This document shows positions 52,209-61,866 of a stretch of DNA of 64,000 bases, piece by piece. Origin of the DNA: Natrinema halophilum (GTDB taxonomy: Archaea > Halobacteriota > Halobacteria > Halobacteriales > Natrialbaceae); the NCBI RefSeq assembly GCF_013402815.2, contig NZ_CP058601.1, positions 2,108,001 to 2,172,000 of the forward strand, in the 5' to 3' direction. Under the pieces are notes generated by a model. That model made no database searches. It was not told the origin of the DNA and worked only from the letters and a program-made list of their open reading frames with translations. The position numbers and the translations under genes were made by a program. Each line of letters begins with the position of its first letter. Within the stretch, counting starts at the first letter, position 1.

Positions 52209-53534
52209 GTGACAGCACCCGTTCGGCGAGCCGGCGTGTTTGCACTTATCTGTACGTTCTCGCTCGCCGTTCCGCTCTTCGGACCACGGGTGGGGGCCGC
52301 GCTCGCTGGCGGCATCCTGCTGGCCGCCTACGTCGTCACCGACGGTCCAATTTTCGAACTGCTTGCCTATCCGGGCGATTACGAGGATTCACGTCTGTAC
52401 GGTCTCATAACGTTCGTTCTCTCGGGGGTCGCACTCGGCCTTATGGCGACTGCAGCGTCGATGCCGGTCGCCGTTTTCGTCGGAACGCTACTGCTCGTCG
52501 GCTTCGGCAACCTCGGCGAGCAATTGGTCAGACTACGGACCGAACGATCCGTCGTTCGCGTCGGTGCGTTCTGTCTCGCTGGCACGGCGGCCGCCGTCGT
52601 CGGGCAGACCATTTCGCACTCGCTTGCCAGCAACGTCGTCGCGTCGATAATGCCGAACGTCATCTTTCTCGCCGCGAGCGGGGCATTTCTCGCCGCGCTC
52701 CTCCGGGACGTTTTGTTGCGCTCCGACGATCCGATCGTCGTCCTCTCAGTTGGGCTCCTCCTCTGGCTGCTCGCCGAACTCGAACCGTCGATCGGCGAGT
52801 GGGAGATACTCGTTGCGCTCGCCGTCACTATCGCCCTCGGGTACGCGTCCTACCACCTCGAGACGGCATCCATCGCGGGTATGCTCACCGGGATCCTACT
52901 CGGCCTGCTGACGATCGTGCTGGGTGACTACCGCTGGTTCGCCGTCCTTATCTCGTTTTTCGCAATCGGTGGCCTCTCGACGAAGTTCCGGTACGAGCGA
53001 AAAGAAGCCCTCGGTGTCGCCGAAGACAACAACGGTGCACGCGGCAGCGGAAACGTCCTCGGCAACGCCGCCGTCGCCCTCGTTGCGGTGTTGGGGTATG
53101 CAGCCAGCGACGCTGGCTTTCTCCCCTGGGATCCCGTCCTCCTCCTGTTTGCCTTTGCCGGTTCCATTGCGACTGCGATGAGCGATACCCTCTCGAGCGA
53201 AATCGGCAGCGTCTTCGAGACGCCGCGACTGATCACTACTCTCGAGCCGGTCGAACCCGGCACGGACGGGGGCGTCACGTGGCAAGGCGAACTCGCGGGT
53301 ATCGCTGGTGCGGCGGTCGTCGCGGGTATCGCCTACGGGCTGTTCCCCGACGTTGGGAGCACCGGTGTGGCGATCATCGTCGCCGCCGGCATCGTCGGAA
53401 TGACCGTGGATAGCCTGCTGGGGGCGACGCTCGAAGGGACCATGCTGGGTAATCAGGGCGTCAACTTCCTCGCGACGTTGTCCGGTGCGCTCATCAGTGC
53501 CGTACTGGTGCTTACGTTCCCCGTCATCGCGTGA
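52209..53534 (+). CDS. DUF92 family membrane protein
   Basis: 441 residues from a GTG at 52209, with about ten to twelve transmembrane segments. The C-terminal half (from about 230) holds the family core FFAIGGLSTKFRYERKEALG, then GNAAVALVAVLGYAAS, SIATAMSDTLSSEIGSVF and GALISAVLV. DUF92 includes plant VTE6, a phytyl-phosphate kinase, so a polyprenyl or phytyl phosphate kinase role is possible. The location beside a cis-prenyltransferase homologue supports a lipid-carrier role (inference). The N-terminal half is a long membrane extension. Confidence 0.87.
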   Translation: MTAPVRRAGVFALICTFSLAVPLFGPRVGAALAGGILLAAYVVTDGPIFELLAYPGDYEDSRLYGLITFVLSGVALGLMATAASMPVAVFVGTLLLVGFGNLGEQLVRLRTERSVVRVGAFCLAGTAAAVVGQTISHSLASNVVASIMPNVIFLAASGAFLAALLRDVLLRSDDPIVVLSVGLLLWLLAELEPSIGEWEILVALAVTIALGYASYHLETASIAGMLTGILLGLLTIVLGDYRWFAVLISFFAIGGLSTKFRYERKEALGVAEDNNGARGSGNVLGNAAVALVAVLGYAASDAGFLPWDPVLLLFAFAGSIATAMSDTLSSEIGSVFETPRLITTLEPVEPGTDGGVTWQGELAGIAGAAVVAGIAYGLFPDVGSTGVAIIVAAGIVGMTVDSLLGATLEGTMLGNQGVNFLATLSGALISAVLVLTFPVIA

Positions 53535-53982
53535 GTCCACCAGGTATCCCGTGCTGCCGATTCCATGACGAAAAACATCGGTCAATCGTCCGCGGTCGGG
53601 AACCCATCGTCGACGAGACGCTATCCGCCGGCTGTTCAGTGGGAATCGACTGCTCGTCGGACCGCGAATCGTTCGACCGAATATCGGTCCATACCAGAGT
53701 AGGCCTGGTGGAACTCGTCGTCCAGACGATCATGAGTGCCCAGCTACCGAGCAGCGCGAGTGCGGCCAGTGGCGGAGGTGTCATCGCGGGTCGTTCGGTA
53801 CTGGCTCGGTATCAACGACGTGGTTCGACCGACGATGCCTCGATCCAAACCTGATCGGAGGTTCCGAAGCAGCGGAGCCCGCGATGAGCGCCTACATCAC
53901 CGCTGTGACGCTGGATTGAAGAATATTCCATATTGGTTCATTCTCGGCATACGCTTATTATTCAGTAGCTTCACTGGGAAAT
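53535..53982. other. 450-base region without a supported gene
   Basis: Both strands have only shadow-like frames. The last 60 bases are AT-rich (GAATATTCCATATTGG, TATTATTCAG) and hold the promoter of the DoxX gene. Nothing else was seen. Confidence 0.5.
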
Positions 53983-54393
53983 ATGTCGAGCGTCCGCCTC
54001 GAGAACGACCAGTCGACTCAACGGCGAATCCTGAAGTGGTCCCGTATCGCCCTCCGCCTCGCTCTCGTCGCACTTATCGCGAAGCCGGCACTGAGCAAGT
54101 TCGTCACCTACGGAACGTCGGTGTCTTTCTTCGACGCGATTGGAATGCCGATTCCCAGCCTGACCGTCATCGTCGCGGGACTCGTCGAAGGAGTGGCAAT
54201 CGTATTGCTGCTCGTCGGGACCCGCGAACGGATTGCGATTCTGTCGCTGATACCTGTGATGGTAGTCGCGGTCCTCTACGCCGGACCGAGCTGGAAGAAT
54301 ATCGCCGTTCTCGTCTGCTGCGGGGCGTTCCTCGCGGAAGACATCTGGATGTTGGCCGCACCACTGTGGACGGCCGATAGGTCGGTCGAATAG
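53983..54393 (+). CDS. DoxX family membrane protein
   Basis: 136 residues with four transmembrane segments (IALRLALVALIAKPALSKFV; LTVIVAGLVEGVAIVLLLVG; IAILSLIPVMVVAVLYAG; IAVLVCCGAFLAEDIWML). The fold and the KPALSKFVTYGTSVSFFDAI start fit DoxX-like proteins. Members are linked to redox or quinone processes, but no function can be assigned here. Single gene, convergent with the primase gene. Confidence 0.82.
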   Translation: MSSVRLENDQSTQRRILKWSRIALRLALVALIAKPALSKFVTYGTSVSFFDAIGMPIPSLTVIVAGLVEGVAIVLLLVGTRERIAILSLIPVMVVAVLYAGPSWKNIAVLVCCGAFLAEDIWMLAAPLWTADRSVE

Positions 54394-54496
54394 TCCTCAC
54401 CACCAGGCACGGGACGAATAACTGAAAAGCTAGCCATAGGATGGAATACCCTGCGACAAATCGTCGTCGCTCGCGCTCGCCCCGATTTCGACCGAG

Positions 54497-55954
54497 TTAG
54501 TCGGCGTCCGGTCGCCGTTGCGCGATATCGTCGATCGCATGGATTCGAACGTCGGTCGGCCGCTTGGTGAACTGCCCGATCGAACGGGCGACAATCCGGT
54601 CGACGCCACTATCGGCGGCCAGATCGAGCAGGCGCTGGCCGAGGATGTCGTCGAGGACGACCGTCGCCGGGGCCGTTTCGGCCGACTCGAGGGCATCGTA
54701 GGCCTCGCTCGCATCGACTTCGTCGATCGTCTCACCGTTTGCGTCTATGAGCCGAACGCGATCGGTGTCCGCCCGGATGATAGCCGACGCATGGCCGTAG
54801 ACGGTTTCCGGGTCGCGCTCATCGGCCGGTTCGGCCTGGACCTCCGCGTCGTTTTCCTCGCCGCGATCCGGTTCGGATCGTTCCGATTCGGGGGTCGCTG
54901 AATCGAGTTGGCCCCGGTTTCCGGTCGCTCGATCGGTTTTGGCTCTCGCCTGCGACTTGGAATCGGTTTCGGCTTCGCCGCTCGAGTCGAACACTGATTC
55001 CGTTCGGGCGGACGATGCGCGGTCGTGATGGTTCGAAGTAGTCGCTCCCTCCTCGATGGTCGCCGAAGAGGCGGTTCCGGCGTCGGACACCGGCGGTGCT
55101 GGCGTGGTACTGCCGTCGGTCGCGGCGACCGCTTCGCGGGGTTCGTTCAATTCGGAGACGGTCTCGTACGGGACCTTGTTTCGGAGGGCGGCGAACAGTT
55201 CGTGGTGATCGAGGTCTTCGACGGAGCTATCGGCAGGGGCGAACGCAACGTAATCGACGTCGCCAACCTGCGACAGTTCCTCGAGAATGAGGTCGCCGCC
55301 GCGGTCGCCGTCGAGGAAGGCCGTCACGGTTCGGTGGCGGGTGAGTTCGGAGACTGCGTCCGGGACGCTCGTTCCTTCGACTGCGATGGCGTTTTTGATG
55401 CCATACTTGAGCAGCGTCTGGACGTCGGCCCGTCCTTCGACGACGATAATGGCGTCGCTGTCGGTGACGCGGGGACCGGCGGGCAACCCCTCGTACTCGG
55501 TGATGTCCTCGACGCGAACGTGCTGGCGCACCTCAGTGAGGATCTCGTCCGAGGACATGATCGTGTCGTCGAACCCCGTCTGGAGCAGTTCCTTCGCGCG
55601 GTCGACGACTTCCTTTCGTTTCGCAGCCCGAACGTCCTCGAGTTCTCTCACCTCGAGAGTGGCCCGACACGGGCCGACTCGGGTGATCGTCTCGAGGGAT
55701 GCGGCGAGAGTGGCGGTTTCGACTTTGTCGAGGCTGGTCGCTATCGTTACCTGACCATGGGATTGGCCCTGTGTACTTGCAATTTCGACGTCGATACGGC
55801 CGACTTTTCCCGACTGACGGAGGTCGCGAAGATCGAGTTCGTCGCCGAGCAGGCCTTCGGTCTGGCCGAATATCGCGCCGACGACGTCGCTCCGTTCGAC
55901 GACCCCGTCAGCCGTCACGTCCGCGTGAATGAGGTATTTCGAAGTGTCTTCCAT
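54497..55954 (-). CDS. dnaG: DnaG-type primase / exosome-associated protein
   Basis: 485 residues. Starts MEDTSKYLIHADVTADGVVE, the archaeal DnaG N-terminal domain. The TOPRIM domain reads AIIVVEGRADVQTLLKYG and AFLDGDRGGDLILEEL. Archaeal DnaG is found mostly as a component of the RNA exosome and can make RNA primers in vitro. The middle region (about 280-380) is a Ser/Glu/Asp-rich disordered linker before the C-terminal domain (DETVYGHASAIIRADTDRVR region). 55955-56235 holds no supported gene. Confidence 0.96.
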   Translation of the reverse strand: MEDTSKYLIHADVTADGVVERSDVVGAIFGQTEGLLGDELDLRDLRQSGKVGRIDVEIASTQGQSHGQVTIATSLDKVETATLAASLETITRVGPCRATLEVRELEDVRAAKRKEVVDRAKELLQTGFDDTIMSSDEILTEVRQHVRVEDITEYEGLPAGPRVTDSDAIIVVEGRADVQTLLKYGIKNAIAVEGTSVPDAVSELTRHRTVTAFLDGDRGGDLILEELSQVGDVDYVAFAPADSSVEDLDHHELFAALRNKVPYETVSELNEPREAVAATDGSTTPAPPVSDAGTASSATIEEGATTSNHHDRASSARTESVFDSSGEAETDSKSQARAKTDRATGNRGQLDSATPESERSEPDRGEENDAEVQAEPADERDPETVYGHASAIIRADTDRVRLIDANGETIDEVDASEAYDALESAETAPATVVLDDILGQRLLDLAADSGVDRIVARSIGQFTKRPTDVRIHAIDDIAQRRPDAD

Positions 55955-56235
55955 TGGAGATCTGTCCCCGCGAGGGGCGCGGTGACGCGGGAGTCGCGTG
56001 CAGAGACCGATTTATATAAGAATTCGTTCGTGAGGGGGAAATAGCTGTTGACCGCCGGAGAACGGACCACAGGTCGAGAACCGCGACCGCTTCGTTCGTG
56101 GGTCGGATTCCGGTGACACAGATGCTGTCGGCCGCGGCTTCACCGAGCAGTCCGATCGACTTCGTCGACCGCCACTTCCCGACCAGACGGATCACGATGC
56201 GACAGACCAGACGAACCGACGTACATCGTCCATTC

Positions 56236-57024
56236 TCAGTACGACGGCCGATACCAGTACCAGTAAACCATCACCGCAAGCAAGACGGTCAGTCCACCGA
56301 GGAAAAAGAGTAATCCGGGCGGGACGGTTTCGAACACCGCATCGGCGACCTCGAGACCGCCGTCGCTGGCGTTCTGAACGCTCTCGTTTCCGGCGTCGAG
56401 TGCGGAATCAGACGAACCTGCACTACCCCCGGCGGTATCGGTTCCCGTATTATTAGTTTCGTTGATAGTTTCGATCCCGAAATCGCCGCCGCCGTCGGTC
56501 GAATCCCCGCTCGATCCGTCGTCGACTGCCCCAGCCGGTTCCGTCGGGTTCGAACCCTCGTCCTGCGATCCTGACTTAGTCGGTGTAAGCCACCGGATAA
56601 CGCCATACTGGACTAGCAGACTGCCACCAGCAAGTGCGCCGACACCGCCGATAAACCGCGTGAGCGCGTCTTTCAGCTGCGTCGCACGTGATTCGTCGCT
56701 CGTTACGATCAGGGGGCCGTCAGTCGTTGTATAGACGCTCATCTCGTTCCCGCGCGAGGAGTACCAGGTGTCGATCACCTCCACGAGGCCGGCATCCTCT
56801 AAGTTCTCCAGGTGGTAGCGAACGTTCTGGATCGAAGAGTCGATCGCGTCGGCGATGTCGCTTGGCGTCCCGGGTTCGTCGTCGAGTCGGGAGTAGATTC
56901 GTCGAGCCGTCGTCGAGGAGAGGGCGGCAAACACCGCGTCGGCATCCTCACCCTCGAGGTCGACGATGCGGGGTTTTCCCTCCTCGGCGGCCGTCTCGGA
57001 GCGAAAGGGAAACAGACGGGCCAT
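56236..57024 (-). CDS. ArsR-type HTH protein with membrane segments
   Basis: 262 residues. N-terminal winged helix with DADAVFAALSSTTARRIYSR and PSDIADAIDSSIQNVRYHLE. Two transmembrane segments (LTRFIGGVGALAGGSLLVQY; LLFFLGGLTVLLAVMVYWYW) flank a Gly/Ser/Asn-rich linker. The C-terminus is near the membrane. Haloarchaea have many such membrane-linked ArsR-type regulators. The ligand is unknown. Confidence 0.88.
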   Translation of the reverse strand: MARLFPFRSETAAEEGKPRIVDLEGEDADAVFAALSSTTARRIYSRLDDEPGTPSDIADAIDSSIQNVRYHLENLEDAGLVEVIDTWYSSRGNEMSVYTTTDGPLIVTSDESRATQLKDALTRFIGGVGALAGGSLLVQYGVIRWLTPTKSGSQDEGSNPTEPAGAVDDGSSGDSTDGGGDFGIETINETNNTGTDTAGGSAGSSDSALDAGNESVQNASDGGLEVADAVFETVPPGLLFFLGGLTVLLAVMVYWYWYRPSY

Positions 57025-57200
57025 TTCGAGTGTAATACGTATTTGCTATCAAACACGTAAACCCTTTTTCCTCGGTGAAAGAGCGTTTTCAGCTAGGGAA
57101 AACCACGGGACGTAACCACCCTGGCGGATCGATGAACAATTCTCTTCGATATCGATGATCGAATAGAAAGAATTACCCATACTCGGACGAACCGAGAGGC

Positions 57201-57482
57201 ATGCGCCGTACCGAACTCGGACTCTGGATCGGCGTCGCCGTCGTCCTCGCCAGCTTCGCAATTCCGTGGTTCCTGTGGGGATCCGCGACCGTCGTCGCCG
57301 GGCTACCGATGTGGCTCTGGTGGCACGTCGGCTGGATGGGACTGGCGTCGATCGTATTCTGGGTGTTCACCAGACGCGCGTGGGGTATCGGTATCGAACC
57401 AGGCGGTCGGAACGCGAGCGAAGCAGCCCGCGGAAGGACCGACGCCGCTCGAGGGTCGGATGCCGGGGGTGAGTCGCCGTGA
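57201..57482 (+). CDS. DUF3311 small membrane subunit
   Basis: 93 residues with two transmembrane segments (LGLWIGVAVVLASFAIPWFL; LWWHVGWMGLASIVFWVF) and a Ser/Ala/Arg-rich tail. DUF3311 genes nearly always precede a sodium:solute symporter gene, as here, with a 4-base overlap (57479-57482). It is likely an accessory part of that transporter. Confidence 0.88.
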   Translation: MRRTELGLWIGVAVVLASFAIPWFLWGSATVVAGLPMWLWWHVGWMGLASIVFWVFTRRAWGIGIEPGGRNASEAARGRTDAARGSDAGGESP

Positions 57483-58957
57483 ACGCGGTTACGCTGCAAC
57501 TCGCCATCATCGTGGGCTACCTCCTGATTGCGCTCGCGGTCGGGCTGGTCGCCTACCGGCTGACCGAGCGGACCGCAGAGGACTTCTACCTCGCGAGCCG
57601 AACGCTCGGGACCGTCGTCCTGCTCTTTACGACCTTCGCGACGTTACTGTCCGCGTTCACGTTCTTCGCCGGGCCGAACATCGCGTACGCGAACGGACCC
57701 GAGTGGGTTCTGGTCATGGGGCTGATGGACGGTATCATCTTCGCCGTCCTCTGGTACGTGATCGGCTACAAGCAGTGGCTGCTCGGCCAGCAGTATGGCT
57801 ACGTGACTCTCGGCGAGATGCTCGGCGACCGCTTCGGTTCGCGGTGGCTCCGCGGCCTCGTCGCCGGTGTGAGCCTGCTGTGGCTATTCCCGTACGTCAT
57901 GCTCCAGCAAGTCGGCGCAGGGACCGCACTCGAGGCGCTCACCGAAGGAACGGTCTCGTACGCCGCCGGTGCCGGGCTGATCACGGCGTTCATGATCCTC
58001 TACGTCGTCGCCGCCGGGATGCGGGGGATCGCCTGGACCGATACGATCCAGGGAGCGTTCATGCTGATTACGACCTGGGCCGCGCTGCTGTGGGTTCTCG
58101 CGGCCGTGGGCGGGCCCGGTGCTGCGACGGAAGCGCTCGCGTCGAACCCCGACACTGCCGGCTTCCTCTCGCTCGGGGGCGGTGTCTACTCGGTCCCGTG
58201 GATCCTCTCGACGGCGATCACGATCGGCTTCGGCGTCGCGATGTTTCCACAGGTCAACCAGCGCTTTTTCGCGGCTGGGTCGCGGCGGGTCCTCCAGCGC
58301 TCGTTCGCGCTCTGGCCGATCCTTTGCGTGTTGCTATTCGTACCTTCGTTCATGCTCGGCGCGTGGGCCGCCGGTCTCGGGGTCGCGGTGCCGGACGGCG
58401 CGAACGTTCTCCCCATCGTCCTCGCGGAGTACACGCCGCTCTGGTTCGCAGCACTCATCATCGCCGGCGCGATGGCGGCGATGATGTCCTCGTCCGATTC
58501 GATGCTCCTCTCCGGTTCGTCGTACTTCACGCGGGACCTCTACCGCCCGTTCGTCGACCGAACCCTCTCCGATCGCCGCGAGGATCTGCTCGCCCGCGGC
58601 GGAGTCGTGATCTTTGCAACAGCTGCCTTCGTCGCCAGCCTGTTCCAGCCCGCGACGCTGTTCGAGATCGGTGAGGCCGCCTTCAGCGGCTTCGCTCAGC
58701 TCGCGCTGCCCGTCCTGCTCGCGCTCTACTGGCGACGGACGACGCGAGCCGGCATCACTGCCGGCATTCTATCGAGCCAAGCGTTCTACATGATGAGCCT
58801 CTTCCTCGCCATCGTTCCCGGTTCCTACGCGGGCTGGTCGGCCGGTCTCGTCGGAATGGGACTCAGTCTGCTCGTCACCGCCGCCGTCTCCCTGGTCACG
58901 ACGCCGGCCGCCGCCGAGCGCCGCGCGATCTACTTCGATAAGCTCGGAGCGGACTGA
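57479..58957 (+). CDS. sodium:solute symporter (SSS family)
   Basis: 492 residues from a GTG at 57479, thirteen transmembrane segments. Family features: TAEDFYLASRTLGT, FTFFAGPNIAYANGPEW near the start, AFMLITTWAALLWVL and MAAMMSSSDSMLLSGSSYFT (sodium-site region). Transporters of this DUF3311-linked type carry small acids such as pantothenate or acetate; the substrate is not clear. Translationally coupled to the DUF3311 gene. Confidence 0.92.
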   Translation: MNAVTLQLAIIVGYLLIALAVGLVAYRLTERTAEDFYLASRTLGTVVLLFTTFATLLSAFTFFAGPNIAYANGPEWVLVMGLMDGIIFAVLWYVIGYKQWLLGQQYGYVTLGEMLGDRFGSRWLRGLVAGVSLLWLFPYVMLQQVGAGTALEALTEGTVSYAAGAGLITAFMILYVVAAGMRGIAWTDTIQGAFMLITTWAALLWVLAAVGGPGAATEALASNPDTAGFLSLGGGVYSVPWILSTAITIGFGVAMFPQVNQRFFAAGSRRVLQRSFALWPILCVLLFVPSFMLGAWAAGLGVAVPDGANVLPIVLAEYTPLWFAALIIAGAMAAMMSSSDSMLLSGSSYFTRDLYRPFVDRTLSDRREDLLARGGVVIFATAAFVASLFQPATLFEIGEAAFSGFAQLALPVLLALYWRRTTRAGITAGILSSQAFYMMSLFLAIVPGSYAGWSAGLVGMGLSLLVTAAVSLVTTPAAAERRAIYFDKLGAD

Positions 58958-59008
58958 ACGGAGCGCGAACCACCACACTGAACGGTCCCGTCACTGTACG
59001 ACCCGTCG

Positions 59009-59671
59009 ATGGCAATCGACCTGCCGCCCGCGGTCGCCGACGACTGGCAGCGCGTGGGCCGCCGAACCGACGATCGGACCCTTTCGCTCGCAACGATCAC
59101 GACCGAGACGGCCGTGTTCGAACACCAGCCGACCGCCGACGCTCTCGAGCGGCTTCGATCCGTTGGCGACGTTCCGGTGCGGTCGCTGTTCACCGTCGAC
59201 GTACGCATCAGCCCATCTCTGGAGACGATCGGCCTTTCGGCAGCCGACGCGCTCGAGGTCGCCGCCCCCAACGCTCGCGACCAGTTCGTCGACACCATCG
59301 AAGACGACGAAATCGCCGTTCGAGGCGAACGCACGAGCGAACACATCGATCGACCGGACGGGGCGGTCGGTCACCTCAGCGTTCTCGAGACCGCGTACCC
59401 GATCGACACGACGAATACGTCCGATACGGTCGAAGCCGCTGGCGCAGACGCCAGCATCGACGCGGAAGCACACGTGGCTATCTGGCCCGCCGACGACGCG
59501 TACGTCCTGGCCGGCGGGCTGCTTCCGCTCGAAGGTCCCGACGGCGCCGACCTCCTCGCCGCTGCGCTCGACGTCGATCCGGCCCGCGATCGCGAGGCAA
59601 TCGTCGACCTGTTTCGGGGACTCGATCTCGGAGCGCCAGCCGGAAACGGGGTTTCCGACGGTCTCGAGTGA
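59009..59671 (+). CDS. conserved haloarchaeal protein of unknown function
   Basis: 220 residues, begins MAIDLPPAVADDWQRVGRRT. A beta-rich fold with an acidic surface (LFTVDVRISPSLETIGLSA, HVAIWPADDAYVLAGGLLP). No signal, lipobox or membrane segment. I do not recognise a named family. It starts 51 bases after the symporter and could be cotranscribed. It is convergent with the M50 protease gene, 93 bases away. Confidence 0.75.
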   Translation: MAIDLPPAVADDWQRVGRRTDDRTLSLATITTETAVFEHQPTADALERLRSVGDVPVRSLFTVDVRISPSLETIGLSAADALEVAAPNARDQFVDTIEDDEIAVRGERTSEHIDRPDGAVGHLSVLETAYPIDTTNTSDTVEAAGADASIDAEAHVAIWPADDAYVLAGGLLPLEGPDGADLLAAALDVDPARDREAIVDLFRGLDLGAPAGNGVSDGLE

Positions 59672-59764
59672 AGTCACTCTCAGATCGAACGGGAGCGTTC
59701 GCGCTCGGGATGGCGAAATGATCGACGGAAGACCCCAATCGAATGCACGACGGGGTTTCCAGGC

Positions 59765-60685
59765 TCAGAGAAGCCCCAGCGCGCGTCCGAGAAAGTAGCC
59801 GCTCGCGGCGACGAACCAGCCGGTAAAAACGACTATCGCGAGTCCGAACGCCGCTTTTGGCGTCGGTCGCCCTCGCTTGAGATCCCTGAACGCGTGGTTG
59901 CGAAGGTTGTGGGTCCCGAATACGTCGACGAACAGCCAGTAGCCGTCGCCGTCGATGAGCGGATTGAAGACGAACAGCAGCCGAAACAGCTGGACGAGGA
60001 TTAGCGAGCCGAGGATGGCGGAGTCGGGAGAGAGCGTCAGCGCTATCGCAAGGCCGAGCGTGACGACGATATCAACGATCGGTCCGGCGAGGCTAATCCA
60101 AATGCGAACGTTTCGCGGACACTGCCAGGCGTCCCTGGTTCGAGTTATCACTGCCGGAATGATGCCGTTCAGTCGCCCGATCGTGATCGACGGTTCGAAA
60201 TAGGGCCGGCTGGCGGCGTAGTGGCCGAACTCGTGGAGAAGTGTCGCTCCGATGAAAAACGGCACGATGACGAACGTATTCCCGATCGAACCCGGTGGAC
60301 TCCAGATCGGTCCCCAGTTGGCGACCACCAGCGCGCAGAGTGCGAGCGTCATCCCTGCAGCCACTACGAGTCGCGGCCACAGACGGATATCCCCCGGAGT
60401 CTCGACCCGTCGTATTTCGCCTCCCGGCTCGAGGTATCCGCCTTCGGCCAGCAGGTCGACCGCCTCCAGAACCTTCGGGTCGACTGACGATGGCTCGCTC
60501 TCACCGACGGCGAGTTTGCGCAACGGCTCCTGAAACGCCGGATCGATGCGCTTGTATTCGCCGTCGTCGTTTCGGATCCAGATCGTCCCGTCGGTTTCGC
60601 CCCAGGTATACCCGAAATTTCGGCGTATTTCGGTCCCGTCCCGTTCCGAATCGTCATCGGAGATTGCATCGCTGGAAACCGTCAT
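59765..60685 (-). CDS. M50 (site-2-type) metalloprotease with a PqqD-like N-terminal domain
   Basis: 306 residues. N-terminal about 25-95 (GTIWIRNDDGEYKRIDPAFQ, VDPKVLEAVDLLAEGGYLEP) has the length and pattern of a PqqD-like RiPP recognition domain. Transmembrane segments from 105 on. Zinc site HEFGH at 151-155 and NPLIDGDGYW at 241-250 (Asp245 likely ligand). Site-2-type proteases cut within the membrane. Its start overlaps the stop of the ATP-grasp gene by 4 bases (60682-60685), so the two are cotranscribed. Likely processing or export of the small peptide at 61867 (inference). Confidence 0.82.
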   Translation of the reverse strand: MTVSSDAISDDDSERDGTEIRRNFGYTWGETDGTIWIRNDDGEYKRIDPAFQEPLRKLAVGESEPSSVDPKVLEAVDLLAEGGYLEPGGEIRRVETPGDIRLWPRLVVAAGMTLALCALVVANWGPIWSPPGSIGNTFVIVPFFIGATLLHEFGHYAASRPYFEPSITIGRLNGIIPAVITRTRDAWQCPRNVRIWISLAGPIVDIVVTLGLAIALTLSPDSAILGSLILVQLFRLLFVFNPLIDGDGYWLFVDVFGTHNLRNHAFRDLKRGRPTPKAAFGLAIVVFTGWFVAASGYFLGRALGLL

Positions 60686-61617
60686 GGGTCGGCGAGAAAC
60701 GCAGCGAGTTCGTCGGCGACACGCGTACCCGCGAGTTCATCGAACGTCGCGAACATCGGCGACGGGTTCGCCTCGAGAACGACGAAGCGGTCGGAGCCGT
60801 CGATGACGTCGACGCCCGTAAACGGGAGTTCGAGTTGCGTGGCTGCACGGCACGCTGCTCGTTCGATTTCGGGATCGAGAGAGTCGAGTGGAATCCGTTC
60901 GACGTCGTGTTCGACGCTGCGATAATCGAGCGCGTCCGAGACGATGCGGGCGGCGGCGACTGCCTCTCCGTCGACGACGAACACGCGAACGTCGTCCCCG
61001 TCGATCCGCTCTTGAAACTGTACCGGGGAGTTTGCGAGCCGAGTGAGGCGTTCGTCTTCGAGATCATCCTTCTCGAGGCGGTGTGCGTGGCCGCCACCGG
61101 TGACGGGTTTGTAGATGACGTCCTCGACGCGGTTTGCGAACGTCCGTACCTCGTCCGGATCGTTCGTCGAGCACGTCTCCGGTACCGGAACCCCGGCCGC
61201 AGAGAGCGTCGAGAGCTGCCAGGGTTTCAGATCGTGAATACTCATCGCCTCGGGCGGATTTATTACCCGTACACCTTCGTCCTGAAGACGCTTGACTGCA
61301 GATAGAAGGAGACCCCGGTATTCGCGTATCTGATTGATCACTGACAGCGGGCGCTCATCTAACTCGGACTCGAACTCCGGATAGCGGGCATCGAAGCCGA
61401 GCTGTCGCAAGTAAATCGTGTGATATTCCGCCGGGATCTCTTCGGTGTCGGCTACCGAAACGCTCGTTTGGTCTCCGACGTGTCGAACCGTCGCCGGCAC
61501 GTCGCCGGGCCAAGACGATGCGTCCCACAGCGCCGTTTCGACCCCCCGTTTCTCGAGTTCTCGTGTCACCGCTTTCACCTGCAGGTCCGCTTCTGGACCG
61601 ATTAACAGTACACCCAT
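60682..61617 (-). CDS. ATP-grasp ligase (RimK/graspetide-type)
   Basis: 311 residues. N-terminal preATP-grasp fold (VLLIGPEADLQVKAVTRELE). ATP-grasp core: DLKPWQLSTLSAAGVPVPET with Lys131, VIYKPVTGGGHAHRLE (Lys170, glycine loop), RIDGDDVRVFVVDG and the metal-site end FTGVDVIDG/VLEANPSPM with Asp270, Glu282 and Asn284. This is the family that includes RimK, tubulin-like ligases and MvdC/MvdD, which form ester or amide bonds between side chains in graspetides. It is next to a short precursor gene and a PqqD-like/M50 protein. Confidence 0.87.
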   Translation of the reverse strand: MGVLLIGPEADLQVKAVTRELEKRGVETALWDASSWPGDVPATVRHVGDQTSVSVADTEEIPAEYHTIYLRQLGFDARYPEFESELDERPLSVINQIREYRGLLLSAVKRLQDEGVRVINPPEAMSIHDLKPWQLSTLSAAGVPVPETCSTNDPDEVRTFANRVEDVIYKPVTGGGHAHRLEKDDLEDERLTRLANSPVQFQERIDGDDVRVFVVDGEAVAAARIVSDALDYRSVEHDVERIPLDSLDPEIERAACRAATQLELPFTGVDVIDGSDRFVVLEANPSPMFATFDELAGTRVADELAAFLADP

Positions 61618-61866
61618 ACGCCGAATTATTTAGCTACTATACCAATAACACTATTGAAGTTAGATTGCGTATTTTACGTATCGATGTAGATATATAACCG
61701 TCCTTTTGAACCCGAAGAGGTTCACGATCCAATCCGTGACCGGAATTGGGCCCGTTACCGAGCCGCAGCCGTGTGTCAATGTCATCTGGTAACAGCCATC
61801 AATAATTGCGTGAACTTGCATGATTTAGAAAGTTTAATAGTGAGTTGTCTTCAACCAGCAATTTGC
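61618..61866. promoter_or_regulatory. divergent promoter region of the RiPP locus
   Basis: An AT-rich 249-base gap between the ATP-grasp start (61617, minus) and the precursor start (61867, plus). TATA GTTTAATAG (61832-61840) is 27 bases before the precursor ATG. Hairpins GAACC-CGAAGA-GGTTC (61708-61723) and TCACG-loop-CGTGA (61722-61739) could be regulatory. A TATATA stretch near 61690 could serve the minus-strand operon. Confidence 0.6.

Noticed and set aside
61771-61866. Upstream extension of the RiPP precursor frame
   Set aside because: It would run through the TATA box and adds a Cys-rich stretch unlike a leader; the ATG at 61867 has a proper TATA spacing.
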